Assembly (NCBI GenBank): GCA_937960435.1 | Contig: CALGPN010000004.1 | Coordinates: 1 to 56,240 of the forward strand | DNA length: 56,240 nucleotides | Source: an uncultured Desulfosoma sp. | Lineage (GTDB): Bacteria; Desulfobacterota; Syntrophobacteria; Syntrophobacterales; DSM-9756 | Direction: 5' to 3' | Shown: positions 42,460 through 51,141 of the stretch, in pieces | How the letters are laid out: every line of letters starts with the position of its first letter | Numbering within the stretch: the first letter of the stretch is position 1 | Made by a program: the position numbers and the translations under genes | Notes under the pieces: model-generated | What the model saw: only the letters and a program-made list of their open reading frames with translations | The model's database searches: none | What the model was told of the DNA's origin: nothing

Positions 42460-43488
42460 TCAGCCCCAAATCATGAGAAAGCATCCCGTGGCCACCACGT
42501 TCGCCAGGGACAACGGCAATAGCACCTTCCAGCCGAAATGCATGAGCTGATCGAAGCGCACTCGAGGATAGGTGGCGCGAACCCAGATGAAGAAAAAGAC
42601 CAACGCGGCCGTCTTCAGAGCGAACCACGCCCCCGACGGGAGGTACGGCCCCTGCCACCCGCCCAAATAAAGCGTCACCGCGATGGCGCTCACGGTGATG
42701 ATGTGGGCGTATTCGGCCAACTGAAACAGGGCGAATTTCATGGAGCTGTATTCCGTGTGGTATCCGGCCACGAGCTCGTTTTCGCACTCGATGAGGTCGA
42801 AGGGCGTGCGGCAGGCTTCGGCGAACGCGGCGGTCAAAAACAGGACGAAGCCCAACGGCTGATACACCACGAAAGGCAGGCGGCTCTGGGCCTCGACGAT
42901 TTCCGTCAGCCGCATGGATCCCGCGACCATCAAGACCCCGACCACGGCCATGCCCAGGGAAAGTTCATAGCTGATCATCTGCGCCGTCACGCGGATGCCG
43001 CCCAAGAGTGAATAGCGATTGTCCGAGGCCCAGCCGCCCAGAACCACGCCGTAGGTGGAAAGCGACGATATGGCCAGAATGAACAGCACGGCCCCCGGCA
43101 AATCGGCGATTACCCCCCGGTGGATGCCGTAGACCGTCAAGTCCACCGTGCGCCCGAAGACGCTGACGGTTTCCGGAAAGATGGTGTCGGCAAAAGGGAT
43201 GGCCGCAAAGGGCGTCAAGGCCGCCACGGCCGTCACCCAAGGCGCCAGCGCGTACAGGCGGGGTTCGGAAACCGGCAGCGCGATATCTTCCTTGAAGAAG
43301 AGCTTCACCCCATCGGCGAGAGGCTGCAGCAACCCCCATGGACCCACGCGGTTGGGCCCGAGGCGAAGCTGCATGAACCCCAGGACCTTACGTTCCATGA
43401 GGGTCGCGTAGGCCACGGCCGTAAGCAGAATGAATAGAACCAGCGCTGTTTTCACAAGGGTCAAAACACCGTAGACGATCCAGTCCAT
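42460..43488 (-). CDS. nuoH: NADH-quinone oxidoreductase subunit H
   Basis: 342 residues from MDWIVYGVLTLVKTALVLFI; GAAAGG upstream favours this ATG over one at 43512. Eight helices form the quinone chamber: ERKVLGFMQLRLGPNRVGPW GLLQPLADGVKLFFKEDI, SEPRLYALAPWVTAVAALTP, FAEACRTPFDLIECENELVA GYHTEYSSMKFALF with the charged loop. Between it and nuoG lies an 84-bp spacer holding a GC hairpin with a TTCG-type loop. Confidence 0.95.
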   Translation of the reverse strand: MDWIVYGVLTLVKTALVLFILLTAVAYATLMERKVLGFMQLRLGPNRVGPWGLLQPLADGVKLFFKEDIALPVSEPRLYALAPWVTAVAALTPFAAIPFADTIFPETVSVFGRTVDLTVYGIHRGVIADLPGAVLFILAISSLSTYGVVLGGWASDNRYSLLGGIRVTAQMISYELSLGMAVVGVLMVAGSMRLTEIVEAQSRLPFVVYQPLGFVLFLTAAFAEACRTPFDLIECENELVAGYHTEYSSMKFALFQLAEYAHIITVSAIAVTLYLGGWQGPYLPSGAWFALKTAALVFFFIWVRATYPRVRFDQLMHFGWKVLLPLSLANVVATGCFLMIWG

Positions 43489-43572
43489 CGTGCCCAGCCT
43501 TTCACCAAACATGCAGGGCCGTGCCCGGCCTTGTTCTGCGATGCCCCGCGGCCTTCGGGGCCGCCCGCTCTG

Positions 43573-46257
43573 TTACCCGGCCGCTTTCTCCACGCGCACC
43601 GGAACAAGCCCGCTGCCGTCCGTCACCCGCCCGATGGGCAGGTTTTCGAAATGGGTGGAGGCCTGCACCACCCCGAAAGGCACACGCCGATCGATTCCGA
43701 CCGGGGCCTCCACAGTCCCATGGGCCGTGGTCAGCCGCACCGTGCATCCCTCGTGCAGTTCGAGCTTTTTCGCATCTTCCGGGCTCACCCACACCCCACC
43801 TTGGGGCTCCAGAGTTCGAGCCCCGGTTCCGTATCGACCGTACGTCCCCGACTGGAACAAAGACCGACTCACCATGAGCAGCATGGGAAAGGCCTCGGAA
43901 GGCTGAGGCGGCAGCTCCAACCACGGGATCACCGCGCCCAAACTGGGGTCCAACACCCGGCGCCAGCCGGCCGATCCGTACTTGGCCCGATACATGCGGT
44001 TCCACCAATACCCTTCACGGGGCATCTGCGAAAAAGGATACTGGTCGTAGTGAGGGAACAGGGCGCAGATCTCTTTGAAAATGTTTTCCGCCGACGAACA
44101 TGCCATATCCACGCCGAGACGGCGGGCCAGTTCATGGACGATCTTCCAATCGTCCCACGGGCCGTCGACGAAAACCCGTCTCTTTTGCTTTTGCACGCGA
44201 AGTTCGCCGCTGGTGAGGGTGCCTTCGCTTTCTACGGCCGTTTTCGCCGGGAAAACCACATGGGCCCGCGCCGCCGTCTCGTTGAGAAAGACTTCCTGGC
44301 ACAGGAGAAAGTCCACGTTCTGGAGCGCTTTTTCCACCACGGCCCGTGGGTAGTGGGTTCCCAACAGGTCCGTGCCCATGACCAGCAGGGCCTTGGGGGC
44401 TTCCGGCCCCTGATCGGCGGCCTCTTGTAGGATGCGCCCCAAAGGAAGTCCCGCTTCCTTGGGAACAGGCCGACCCCATAGCTTTTCCACCGCTTGCGCA
44501 TCTTCGAAGGGGATGTAACCCGGCAGCCAATAGGGGCTTACGCCCATATCCGAGCAGCCCTGGGTGTTGGCCTTTTCCGCCGTCAGATGAAGGCGCAATT
44601 TCTTTCCCAGCACCAGAAGAAGATCCGCCACATAGCACATGGCCCCGTAACCGTCCGCCAGGCCGGCCAGGTCGTAGCCCACAATCAGCGAGGGTCTTTC
44701 GGCGCTCAGGAGTTTTTGAGCGGCATAAATCATGTCTTTTCGGTCGAGCCCGGTGGTCTCCTCCACCAAAGCCCACTCGGTGGCGTCCAGCCGCTTTCGA
44801 AGCACACCCTCCCGGCGAAAATCGCCGAAGTCCCGAAGCCGTTCCCCTCCGGTTTCAAAGAGCGCTTTCAAAAGGCCCAGGACAACGAACCCCGGGCTTC
44901 CCGGGCGGCAGTAAGCGTTCCACTGAGCGGCGGAACGAAACCGGGTGCGCCGTGAGCTGATGATAAGAAGGTCACGAAGCCGCTTGTCCTTTTGCGCTTC
45001 GTTAACCCGCCAGACCAGCGGCGGCATTTCCTTCTTCACATCCGCCCCGAGCACCAAGACGGTGTCGGCTTTTTGCAGATCGTCCAAGGTGCCCAGCGCG
45101 AGCTGGAACCCGGAGACGCCGCGAATGACCCGGGGCAGGCTTTCCGTTTCGCTGCCGTAGGTCACTTTGGGACGGCCCAAAACATCTACGAGGGCCTTGA
45201 TCATGCGCTGATGGTCCAGGCTCGTGGTGGCGTCCACATGGGGCGTTCCCAAAACGGCCCGACAAAATTTCTGGAACGCATAGTTGCTTTCGTTGGTGGC
45301 GCGGGCCGACCCCACACCCGCCACGGCCTTGGGGCCATGTTGAGAGAGCACGCGACGGAGCCCCTCGGCGGCGAAATCCAAGGCCTCGTCCCAGGAAACC
45401 GGCGTCAGCCGGCCGTCCTTTCGGACGAGGGGTTCTTTCAGGCGCGCCTCTTCCTGGACGATGTTCAATCCGAACCGGCCTCGGCTGCAGATGATCCCGC
45501 CGTTGACGGGTTCCTGAAACGACGTGGTGACCCTTTTCAGTCGGCCTTTTTTCAAGTTCAGCTCGAGGTGGCACCCGCCGCCGCAATAGGGGCACACGGC
45601 CACGTCCTTTTCCAGCTGCCAGGACCGGGCGCTGTATTTGAACGTCTTGTCGATGATGGCCCCCACCGGACACATGGCGATGCACGACCCGCAGAACTCA
45701 CAGTCCATGACCGGCCCGCCCGCCGTCACCGCCGTGCGATAGCCCCGGTTATCGAAGTAAAGCGCCGCCGCCCCCACGCGGTCGCGACACACCCGGACAC
45801 ACCGTTCGCAATTGACGCACCGATCCGGATAACGTTCGATGAGCGGCGACTGGGCATCGTAGCGCGGCGTCAGCCGAGCGGCCTTGTACGGCTGTTCCTT
45901 GATCTTGAGGGCTCGGGTGAGGTTCTGCAGCTCGCATTCCCCCCCTTTGTCGCAGATCGGGCAATCCAGAGGGTGGTTGATGAGCAGCAGCTGGAGGAGC
46001 TCACGGCGGTAGTGGGTGAGCCGCTCCGATTCGGTGATAACCTCCATTTTGTCCGTGACGGGCGTGGTGCAGGCGGGCACGGGCCGCGGCGGTCCGGGTT
46101 TGACTTCCACCACACAGATGCGGCACGCCCCGATAGGGCTCAGCGCCTTGTGGTAACACAGCCTGGGGATCTCAATCCCGTTTTTGTCCGCCACTTCCAT
46201 GATGGTCATGCCCGGTTGGGCTTCCAGGGCTCTGCCGTTGATGGTCACTGTGATCAT
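43573..46257 (-). CDS. nuoG: NADH-quinone oxidoreductase subunit G (molybdopterin-type)
   Basis: 894 residues. [2Fe-2S] ligands C34, C45, C48, C63. The His-Cys3 cluster uses H95, C99, C102, C108 (NHPLDCPICDKGGEC). Two further 4Fe-4S motifs are at C147-C157 and C186-C196, and an N7-type set at C222, C225, C229, C257 (CPYCGGGC...CSRG). The rest is a molybdopterin-oxidoreductase-like domain ending in a beta-barrel. It has the full N7 set that many complex I enzymes lost. Two nt separate it from nuoD. Its presence after nuoD, rather than after nuoF, is notable. Confidence 0.94.
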   Translation of the reverse strand: MITVTINGRALEAQPGMTIMEVADKNGIEIPRLCYHKALSPIGACRICVVEVKPGPPRPVPACTTPVTDKMEVITESERLTHYRRELLQLLLINHPLDCPICDKGGECELQNLTRALKIKEQPYKAARLTPRYDAQSPLIERYPDRCVNCERCVRVCRDRVGAAALYFDNRGYRTAVTAGGPVMDCEFCGSCIAMCPVGAIIDKTFKYSARSWQLEKDVAVCPYCGGGCHLELNLKKGRLKRVTTSFQEPVNGGIICSRGRFGLNIVQEEARLKEPLVRKDGRLTPVSWDEALDFAAEGLRRVLSQHGPKAVAGVGSARATNESNYAFQKFCRAVLGTPHVDATTSLDHQRMIKALVDVLGRPKVTYGSETESLPRVIRGVSGFQLALGTLDDLQKADTVLVLGADVKKEMPPLVWRVNEAQKDKRLRDLLIISSRRTRFRSAAQWNAYCRPGSPGFVVLGLLKALFETGGERLRDFGDFRREGVLRKRLDATEWALVEETTGLDRKDMIYAAQKLLSAERPSLIVGYDLAGLADGYGAMCYVADLLLVLGKKLRLHLTAEKANTQGCSDMGVSPYWLPGYIPFEDAQAVEKLWGRPVPKEAGLPLGRILQEAADQGPEAPKALLVMGTDLLGTHYPRAVVEKALQNVDFLLCQEVFLNETAARAHVVFPAKTAVESEGTLTSGELRVQKQKRRVFVDGPWDDWKIVHELARRLGVDMACSSAENIFKEICALFPHYDQYPFSQMPREGYWWNRMYRAKYGSAGWRRVLDPSLGAVIPWLELPPQPSEAFPMLLMVSRSLFQSGTYGRYGTGARTLEPQGGVWVSPEDAKKLELHEGCTVRLTTAHGTVEAPVGIDRRVPFGVVQASTHFENLPIGRVTDGSGLVPVRVEKAAG

Positions 46258-46259
46258 CG

Positions 46260-47435
46260 CTATCGATCCACGTCCGCAAGCACGATATCAATGGTTCCGA
46301 TGAGGGCGATAAGATCCGCCAAAAGCCTGCCTTCGGCCATTTTGCTCAACACTTGCAAGTTCACGAAACTGGGTGTGCGTACCTTCACCCGAAACGGGTG
46401 AGAAGACCCATCGCTCACGATGTAAAACCCCAACTCCCCTTTGGGCGCTTCCGTGTGGTGAAAGACCTCGCCCTTGGGCGGCCGGATACCTTCTTCCACC
46501 AAAAGGAAATGCTGGATGAGGGACTCAATCTTGGTAAAAACGTCCACTTTGGGCGGGTACGCGATGGTAGGGTCGTCCACGGCGATGTCCCCGGAAGGCA
46601 AACGGTCCAGGGCTTGGAGGATGATTCGGGCGCTCTGGCGCATCTCTTCCAGCCGCACCAGATAGCGGTCGTAAGTGTCGCCGTTTTCTCCCGTAGGGAC
46701 GATGAAATCGAATTCCTCGTACCCACAGTAGGGGTCGGATCGACGCACATCCCACGCGATCCCGGAACCCCGCGCCACCGGCCCGCTCAACCCGTAGTCC
46801 AGCACCTCGTCCACGGTGAGCACACCGACGCCCTTGGTTCGCTTGATCCAGATGGGGTTTTTGGTGAGAAGCGTCTCGTAGTCCTTCATTTTTTCGGGGA
46901 ACGTGCGGCAAAACTCCCGCACCGCCTCGGTCCACCCGTTCGGGACGTCGCGAGCCACCCCGCCGATGCGGAAATAGCACGGAAACAGACGCCCCCCGGC
47001 CACCGCTTCAAAGAGGTCCATGAGCTGCTCGCGTTCCCGGAACGTGTAGAACAGCGGGGTCATGGCCCCAAGGTCGTGGGCGTGGGTGGCGAGCCAGAAA
47101 AGGTGGCTGGAGATTCGGGTCATTTCCGCAACGATCACCCGAAGATAACGGGCTCGAGGCGGGACCTCGATCCCCAGCAGCTTTTCCACCGCCAGCACGA
47201 ACCCCAAATTGTTGGCCGACCCGGCGAGATAATCGATCCGGTCCGTCAGGGGCAGACACTGGTGATAGGTCTTGGATTCCATGAGTTTTTCGATGCCTCG
47301 GTGGAGATAGCCGATGTCCGGCCGGCATCGCACGATGACCTCCCCTTCCAGTTCCACCACGACGCGCAAGACCCCGTGCGTGCTGGGGTGCTGGGGGCCC
47401 ACATTGAGGATCAAGCGTTCGGTCAGTTCACCCAT
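46260..47435 (-). CDS. nuoD: NADH-quinone oxidoreductase subunit D
   Basis: 391 residues: LILNVGPQHPSTHGVLRVVV contributes the quinone-site His; DIGYLHRGIEKLMESKTYHQ CLPLTDRIDY and the loop PLFYTFREREQLMDLFEAVA GGRLFPCYFRIGGVA follow. Homologous to NiFe-hydrogenase large subunits without the metal ligands. With NuoB it forms the quinone-reduction site. Nine nt follow the nuoC stop. Confidence 0.95.
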   Translation of the reverse strand: MGELTERLILNVGPQHPSTHGVLRVVVELEGEVIVRCRPDIGYLHRGIEKLMESKTYHQCLPLTDRIDYLAGSANNLGFVLAVEKLLGIEVPPRARYLRVIVAEMTRISSHLFWLATHAHDLGAMTPLFYTFREREQLMDLFEAVAGGRLFPCYFRIGGVARDVPNGWTEAVREFCRTFPEKMKDYETLLTKNPIWIKRTKGVGVLTVDEVLDYGLSGPVARGSGIAWDVRRSDPYCGYEEFDFIVPTGENGDTYDRYLVRLEEMRQSARIILQALDRLPSGDIAVDDPTIAYPPKVDVFTKIESLIQHFLLVEEGIRPPKGEVFHHTEAPKGELGFYIVSDGSSHPFRVKVRTPSFVNLQVLSKMAEGRLLADLIALIGTIDIVLADVDR

Positions 47436-47444
47436 GACACCGTC

Positions 47445-47927
47445 CTAATCCACATCCCAATCGGGACCTTCGGTGGGGTAGTCCTTCCGCAGAGGGTGAC
47501 CTTCCCAGGACTCGGGAAGCAAAATCCGTCGAAGATCCGGATGCCCGTCAAAATGGATGCCGAAAAGATCGAAACATTCCCGCTCGTGCCAGTTGGCCGT
47601 GGCCCACAGGGCCGTCATGGACGGCACCGACGGGGGATCGCTTTCCACCCACGTCTTGACGCGAAGCAAAGCGTTTCGCTCATGGCACCACAGATGATAA
47701 ACCACCTGAAAACGCGGGCTTCGGGGATGGAAATCCACGGCCGTGACGTCGATGAGGTACCGGAACCCCCATCGATCCCGCAGCGCCTCCATCACCTCCC
47801 CCAGGGCCTCCGACCGGACCACCACGGCCCACTGATCTCGAAAGCTCTCCCGACCCGTCACGGCACCCGCGGGCAGCCCCTCGATCACCTCTTCCACATA
47901 TGCCGTCTTCAGCGCTTCCGAACTCAC
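47445..47927 (-). CDS. nuoC: NADH-quinone oxidoreductase subunit C
   Basis: 160 residues with a GTG start that overlaps the nuoB stop (GTGA). The hallmark is [40 protein letters not shown] separate NuoC (not fused to NuoD). Peripheral-arm structural subunit. Confidence 0.95.
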   Translation of the reverse strand: MSSEALKTAYVEEVIEGLPAGAVTGRESFRDQWAVVVRSEALGEVMEALRDRWGFRYLIDVTAVDFHPRSPRFQVVYHLWCHERNALLRVKTWVESDPPSVPSMTALWATANWHERECFDLFGIHFDGHPDLRRILLPESWEGHPLRKDYPTEGPDWDVD

Positions 47928-48460
47928 GCCCGCACCTCCCGAAGGCCCTGGGCTTCATGGGGATCGACCACGACGGGGCCTTCTTTTCGCGTGAGGAACG
48001 GATCTTTGAGGATCTTCTCATGCAGCTTGAGGATCCCGTAGAGCAAAGCTTCCGGGCGCGGCGGGCATCCCGGCACATAGACGTCCACGGGCAGGTACCG
48101 ATCGATGCCCTGCACGACGGCGTAACTGCGGAAAATGCCCCCGGATGAGGCGCAGGCCCCCATGGCGATGACCCATTTGGGTTCGGGCATCTGTTCGTAG
48201 ATCCGCACCACCGCCGGAACCATCTTCTTGGTGACCGTGCCCGCCACGATCATGAGATCCGCCTGCCTGGGCGAGGCCCGAAAGGCTTCCATGCCGAAAC
48301 GGGCGATATCGAAACGGTTGGCCGCCGTGCAGATCATTTCAATGGCGCAGCACGCCAGACCGAAGGTGGCAGGCCACACGGACGACTTCCGCGCCCAGTT
48401 GACGAACTTTTCCAAGGTGGACGTGAGGATCTGGCTTCGGATCTGTTGTTCTAATCCCAT
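47924..48460 (-). CDS. nuoB: NADH-quinone oxidoreductase subunit B (N2 cluster)
   Basis: 178 residues from [26 protein letters not shown] lies 7 nt upstream. N2 ligands C37-C38 (GLACCAIEM), C103 (GACASSGG) and C132 ([11 protein letters not shown]). It passes electrons to quinone. Its start overlaps the nuoA end by 10 nt, implying translational coupling. Confidence 0.96.
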   Translation of the reverse strand: MGLEQQIRSQILTSTLEKFVNWARKSSVWPATFGLACCAIEMICTAANRFDIARFGMEAFRASPRQADLMIVAGTVTKKMVPAVVRIYEQMPEPKWVIAMGACASSGGIFRSYAVVQGIDRYLPVDVYVPGCPPRPEALLYGILKLHEKILKDPFLTRKEGPVVVDPHEAQGLREVRA

Positions 48461-48807
48461 TCCAAAGCCCCCTTTCGGTAAAGATAGACGAGCCCGATGA
48501 GCAAAACGGCCGTAAAGATCAACATTTCCACGAATCCGAACCACCCCAGGTCCCGGAAGATGACCCCCCAAGGGTAGAGAAAGACCGTCTCAATATCGAA
48601 AATGATGAAGATCATGGCCAAAACGTAAAATTTTACGGGAAAGTGAATCTCCAAAGTGCCGATGGGGTCCATGCCGCATTCATAAGGGAGCATCTTCTGG
48701 CGCGTCGCCTTGCGTTCTCCGATAAGCCCCGAAAGCACAACCAGAACGCCGATCAGCGCCATGGTGACCACGAAATACAAAAGGGCCGGGAGATACATCG
48801 CCGTCAT
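48451..48807 (-). CDS. nuoA: NADH-quinone oxidoreductase subunit A
   Basis: 118 residues, three helices: [43 protein letters not shown] is the family signature, with the Cys-bearing loop and acidic second helix. AAGGAGG 8 nt before the ATG. 34 nt after nuoEF. Confidence 0.96.
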   Translation of the reverse strand: MTAMYLPALLYFVVTMALIGVLVVLSGLIGERKATRQKMLPYECGMDPIGTLEIHFPVKFYVLAMIFIIFDIETVFLYPWGVIFRDLGWFGFVEMLIFTAVLLIGLVYLYRKGALEWD

Positions 48808-48841
48808 CGAGCGGCCTCCTTACACACCTCACCCCGATCCG

Positions 48842-50689
48842 TCACACCGGGCACACACCCACGGGGCAGGTTTTGTCCACGATATGGGCCAGGTATTCGT
48901 CTTTGAGCCGTTCAATGGTGGTTCGGACGAAAAAGATGGGGGACATGGCCAGGGCGCAGTTGGCCGTGGCCGACATGGTCTGAGCCAAGTCGATCATCAT
49001 GGGAAGATCGCTTTCCCGGCCGTCGCCCTGGGCGATGCGGGAAAGGGTCTCGTAGAGCACCCGCGTGCCGCGCCGGCACGGGGTACAAAAACCGCAGGAT
49101 TCGTGTTGGAAAAAGTGCATGATGTTCCGAACCACATCGACGACACAGGTCCTCTCGTTCATCACGAGCATGGTGCCGGAACCCAAGGCGCCGCCCTTCT
49201 TCTGCATGGACGCGTAGTCCATGACCGTATCCAGGTGTTCCGCCGTGAAAAAGCCGAAAGAAGCCCCCCCGGTTTGGCACATCTTGAAGGGGATGCCGTC
49301 TTTCATGCCGCCGCCGTACACCTCGATAAGCTCCCGCAAGGTGAGCCCCAGAGGGGCTTCCACGATCTGCGGATGGTTCACGTGGCCGCAAATCTGGTAA
49401 AGCTTCACGCCGGGAGAATCTTCAGTGCCGAAAGAGCGGTACCAGGCGGCGCCGTTTTTGATGATGGCCGGGACATTGGCCAACGTCTCCACGTTGTTAA
49501 CCACCGTGGGCATGGCCCACAGGCCGCGAACCCCCGGAAAAGGCGGCTTCACACGAGGGTTTCCTCGAAGCCCTTCGATGGATTCGATGAGCGCCGTCTC
49601 TTCGCCACACACATACGCGCCCGCCCCGGAACGAATTTCCACATCGAAGGAAAACGACGTCCCCAAAATCCGTTCCCCCAGGAAGCCCCGCTGTCGGGCC
49701 TGTTCCACGGCGCGACGCAGCCGATGCATGGACAAGGCGTATTCGCCTCGCACGTAAATAAAGCCTTTGTTGGCCCCGATGGCATAACCGGCGATGATCA
49801 AGCCTTCCACCAGCCGGTGGGGATTGCCTTCCATGATGTAGCGGTCTTTGAAGGTTCCCGGCTCGCCTTCGTCCGCATTACAGATGACGTACTTTTCCGG
49901 GGCCTTGAGCGGCAGCGTGAAGGACCATTTCATCCCGGTGGGAAAGCCCGCGCCGCCGCGCCCGCGAAGCCCGGAAGCCTTCACTTCCTCCACCACTTCC
50001 TCGGGCGTCATCCCCAAGACCACCTTGCGCAAGGCTTCGTAGCCGCCGATGGCCAGATAGTCGTCGATGTTTTCAGGGTCGATGTCCCCGACCCCTTGCA
50101 ACAAGAGCGCCCGGCGGTGGATTTCCCAATCCGTGCGCACACGCCCGCCCGAACCCGGCAACGTGCGGTAGTCCGTCACCTCGCCCCGCCGATACCGTTC
50201 GATGACATCCTCGATCTTCTCACGGGTCAGGTTCCCGAAGACGACTTCGTTGATCTGCATGGCAGGGGCGACTTCGCAGACCCCGAGGCAGGAAGAAAGC
50301 TCCAGGGTGAAGAGCCCGTCGGGTGTGGTCTGGCCTTCTTGAATCCCCAGGACGGAACGCAGCGCCTCCAGGACCGTTTCGCTTCCCAGGATGTGGCATG
50401 CCGGGGACTCGCACACCCGAATGATGAATCGGCCTCGAGGCTCCAGGGAAAACATGGTGTAAAACGTGGCGATGCCGTAAAGATAGCTCAAATGGACGTC
50501 GATCTCGTCGGCGATCCACGCCAGCACATTGGCCGGAAGCCAGTTGCCGCAGACCTGCTGGGCTTCGGTGAGCAAGGGAAGGAGCGCGCCCTTCTTGCCG
50601 CGATGGGTTTCAATGACATGCCGGAGTTGCTCGACCTCTGAAGGGCTGAGGTCTTTGGAAGGGTTTTGAAAGACCGCTGGACGCCTCAT
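48842..50689 (-). CDS. nuoEF: fused NADH-quinone oxidoreductase subunits E and F
   Basis: 615 residues from MRRPAVFQNPSKDLSPSEVE, with AAGGG 5 nt upstream. Residues 1-170 are NuoE with [2Fe-2S] ligands C93, C98, C134, C138. After a 20-residue linker, about 190-615 is NuoF: GRGGAGFPTG (243-252, FMN), NADEGEPGTFKDR (271-283, NADH), and the N3 cluster C532, C535, C538, C578 (ESCGFCTPC). It ends DKTCPVGVCPV, the junction where hydrogenase-type NuoF homologs continue into a ferredoxin domain that is absent here. It accepts electrons from NADH. First gene of the operon, an unusual position. Confidence 0.94.
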   Translation of the reverse strand: MRRPAVFQNPSKDLSPSEVEQLRHVIETHRGKKGALLPLLTEAQQVCGNWLPANVLAWIADEIDVHLSYLYGIATFYTMFSLEPRGRFIIRVCESPACHILGSETVLEALRSVLGIQEGQTTPDGLFTLELSSCLGVCEVAPAMQINEVVFGNLTREKIEDVIERYRRGEVTDYRTLPGSGGRVRTDWEIHRRALLLQGVGDIDPENIDDYLAIGGYEALRKVVLGMTPEEVVEEVKASGLRGRGGAGFPTGMKWSFTLPLKAPEKYVICNADEGEPGTFKDRYIMEGNPHRLVEGLIIAGYAIGANKGFIYVRGEYALSMHRLRRAVEQARQRGFLGERILGTSFSFDVEIRSGAGAYVCGEETALIESIEGLRGNPRVKPPFPGVRGLWAMPTVVNNVETLANVPAIIKNGAAWYRSFGTEDSPGVKLYQICGHVNHPQIVEAPLGLTLRELIEVYGGGMKDGIPFKMCQTGGASFGFFTAEHLDTVMDYASMQKKGGALGSGTMLVMNERTCVVDVVRNIMHFFQHESCGFCTPCRRGTRVLYETLSRIAQGDGRESDLPMMIDLAQTMSATANCALAMSPIFFVRTTIERLKDEYLAHIVDKTCPVGVCPV

Positions 50690-50777
50690 GGGACCCTTAC
50701 TCGCTTTCTCGTTCTTCGGAATCTTCGCGTCACACGAATCGCCATATCCGCTAGCACGGGAACCGTCCGGGTGCACA

Positions 50778-50806
50778 ACTATGGGGCAACGGCGGCCCGG
50801 TGTCAA
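50778..50806 (-). promoter_or_regulatory. sigma-70 promoter candidate for the nuo operon
   Basis: On the minus strand, perfect TTGACA (50801-50806), a 17-nt spacer and CATAGT (50778-50783, 4 of 6 matches to TATAAT). It sits about 90 bp upstream of the nuoEF start. The remaining bases of the 50690-50860 stretch hold no gene I can support. Confidence 0.6.
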
Positions 50807-50860
50807 TGAAATTCTTCACAAGGTCCCCTCGTGCCTTGTGCGTCCCCCAGAGGGCTCTTG

Positions 50861-51036
50861 CCTTCCCGCCTTCCCGCCTTCCCGCCTTCCCGCCTTCCCG
50901 CCTTCCCGACTTCCCGACTTCCCGCCTTCCCGCCTTCCCGCCTTCCCGATTTCCCGATTTCCCGATTTCCCGATTTCACGATTTCACGATTTCACGATTT
51001 CACGATTTCACGATTTCACGATTTCACGATTTCACG
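50861..51036. repeat. 22 tandem copies of an 8-bp repeat in homogeneous blocks
   Basis: Units in order: CCTTCCCG x6, ACTTCCCG x2, CCTTCCCG x3, ATTTCCCG x3, ATTTCACG x8 (176 bp, no indels). The variants are grouped in blocks, as expected from slipped-strand expansion. It separates the nuo promoter from the TPR-CAPP-cas operon. The repeat contains no stop codon in the plus frames, so the TPR gene appears to have a long proline/serine/phenylalanine-rich N-terminal extension; I treat that as an artefact because the proper ribosome site is after the repeat. Confidence 0.95.
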
Positions 51037-51141
51037 ACTCCACCCCCCCTTTGTAAATTTCGGCCTCGGGGCCGTAAGCCTTTAACAAAAACCGAAGTTT
51101 ATTGGGCCGAAAAACAGAGACTTTCGGAGGGAGGAACGATC

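Noticed and set aside
50800-51141. Long N-terminal extension of the TPR protein made of Pro/Ser/Phe-rich repeats
   Set aside because: It is translation of the 8-bp tandem repeat, which is open in several plus frames; the strong ribosome site lies after it at 51142.
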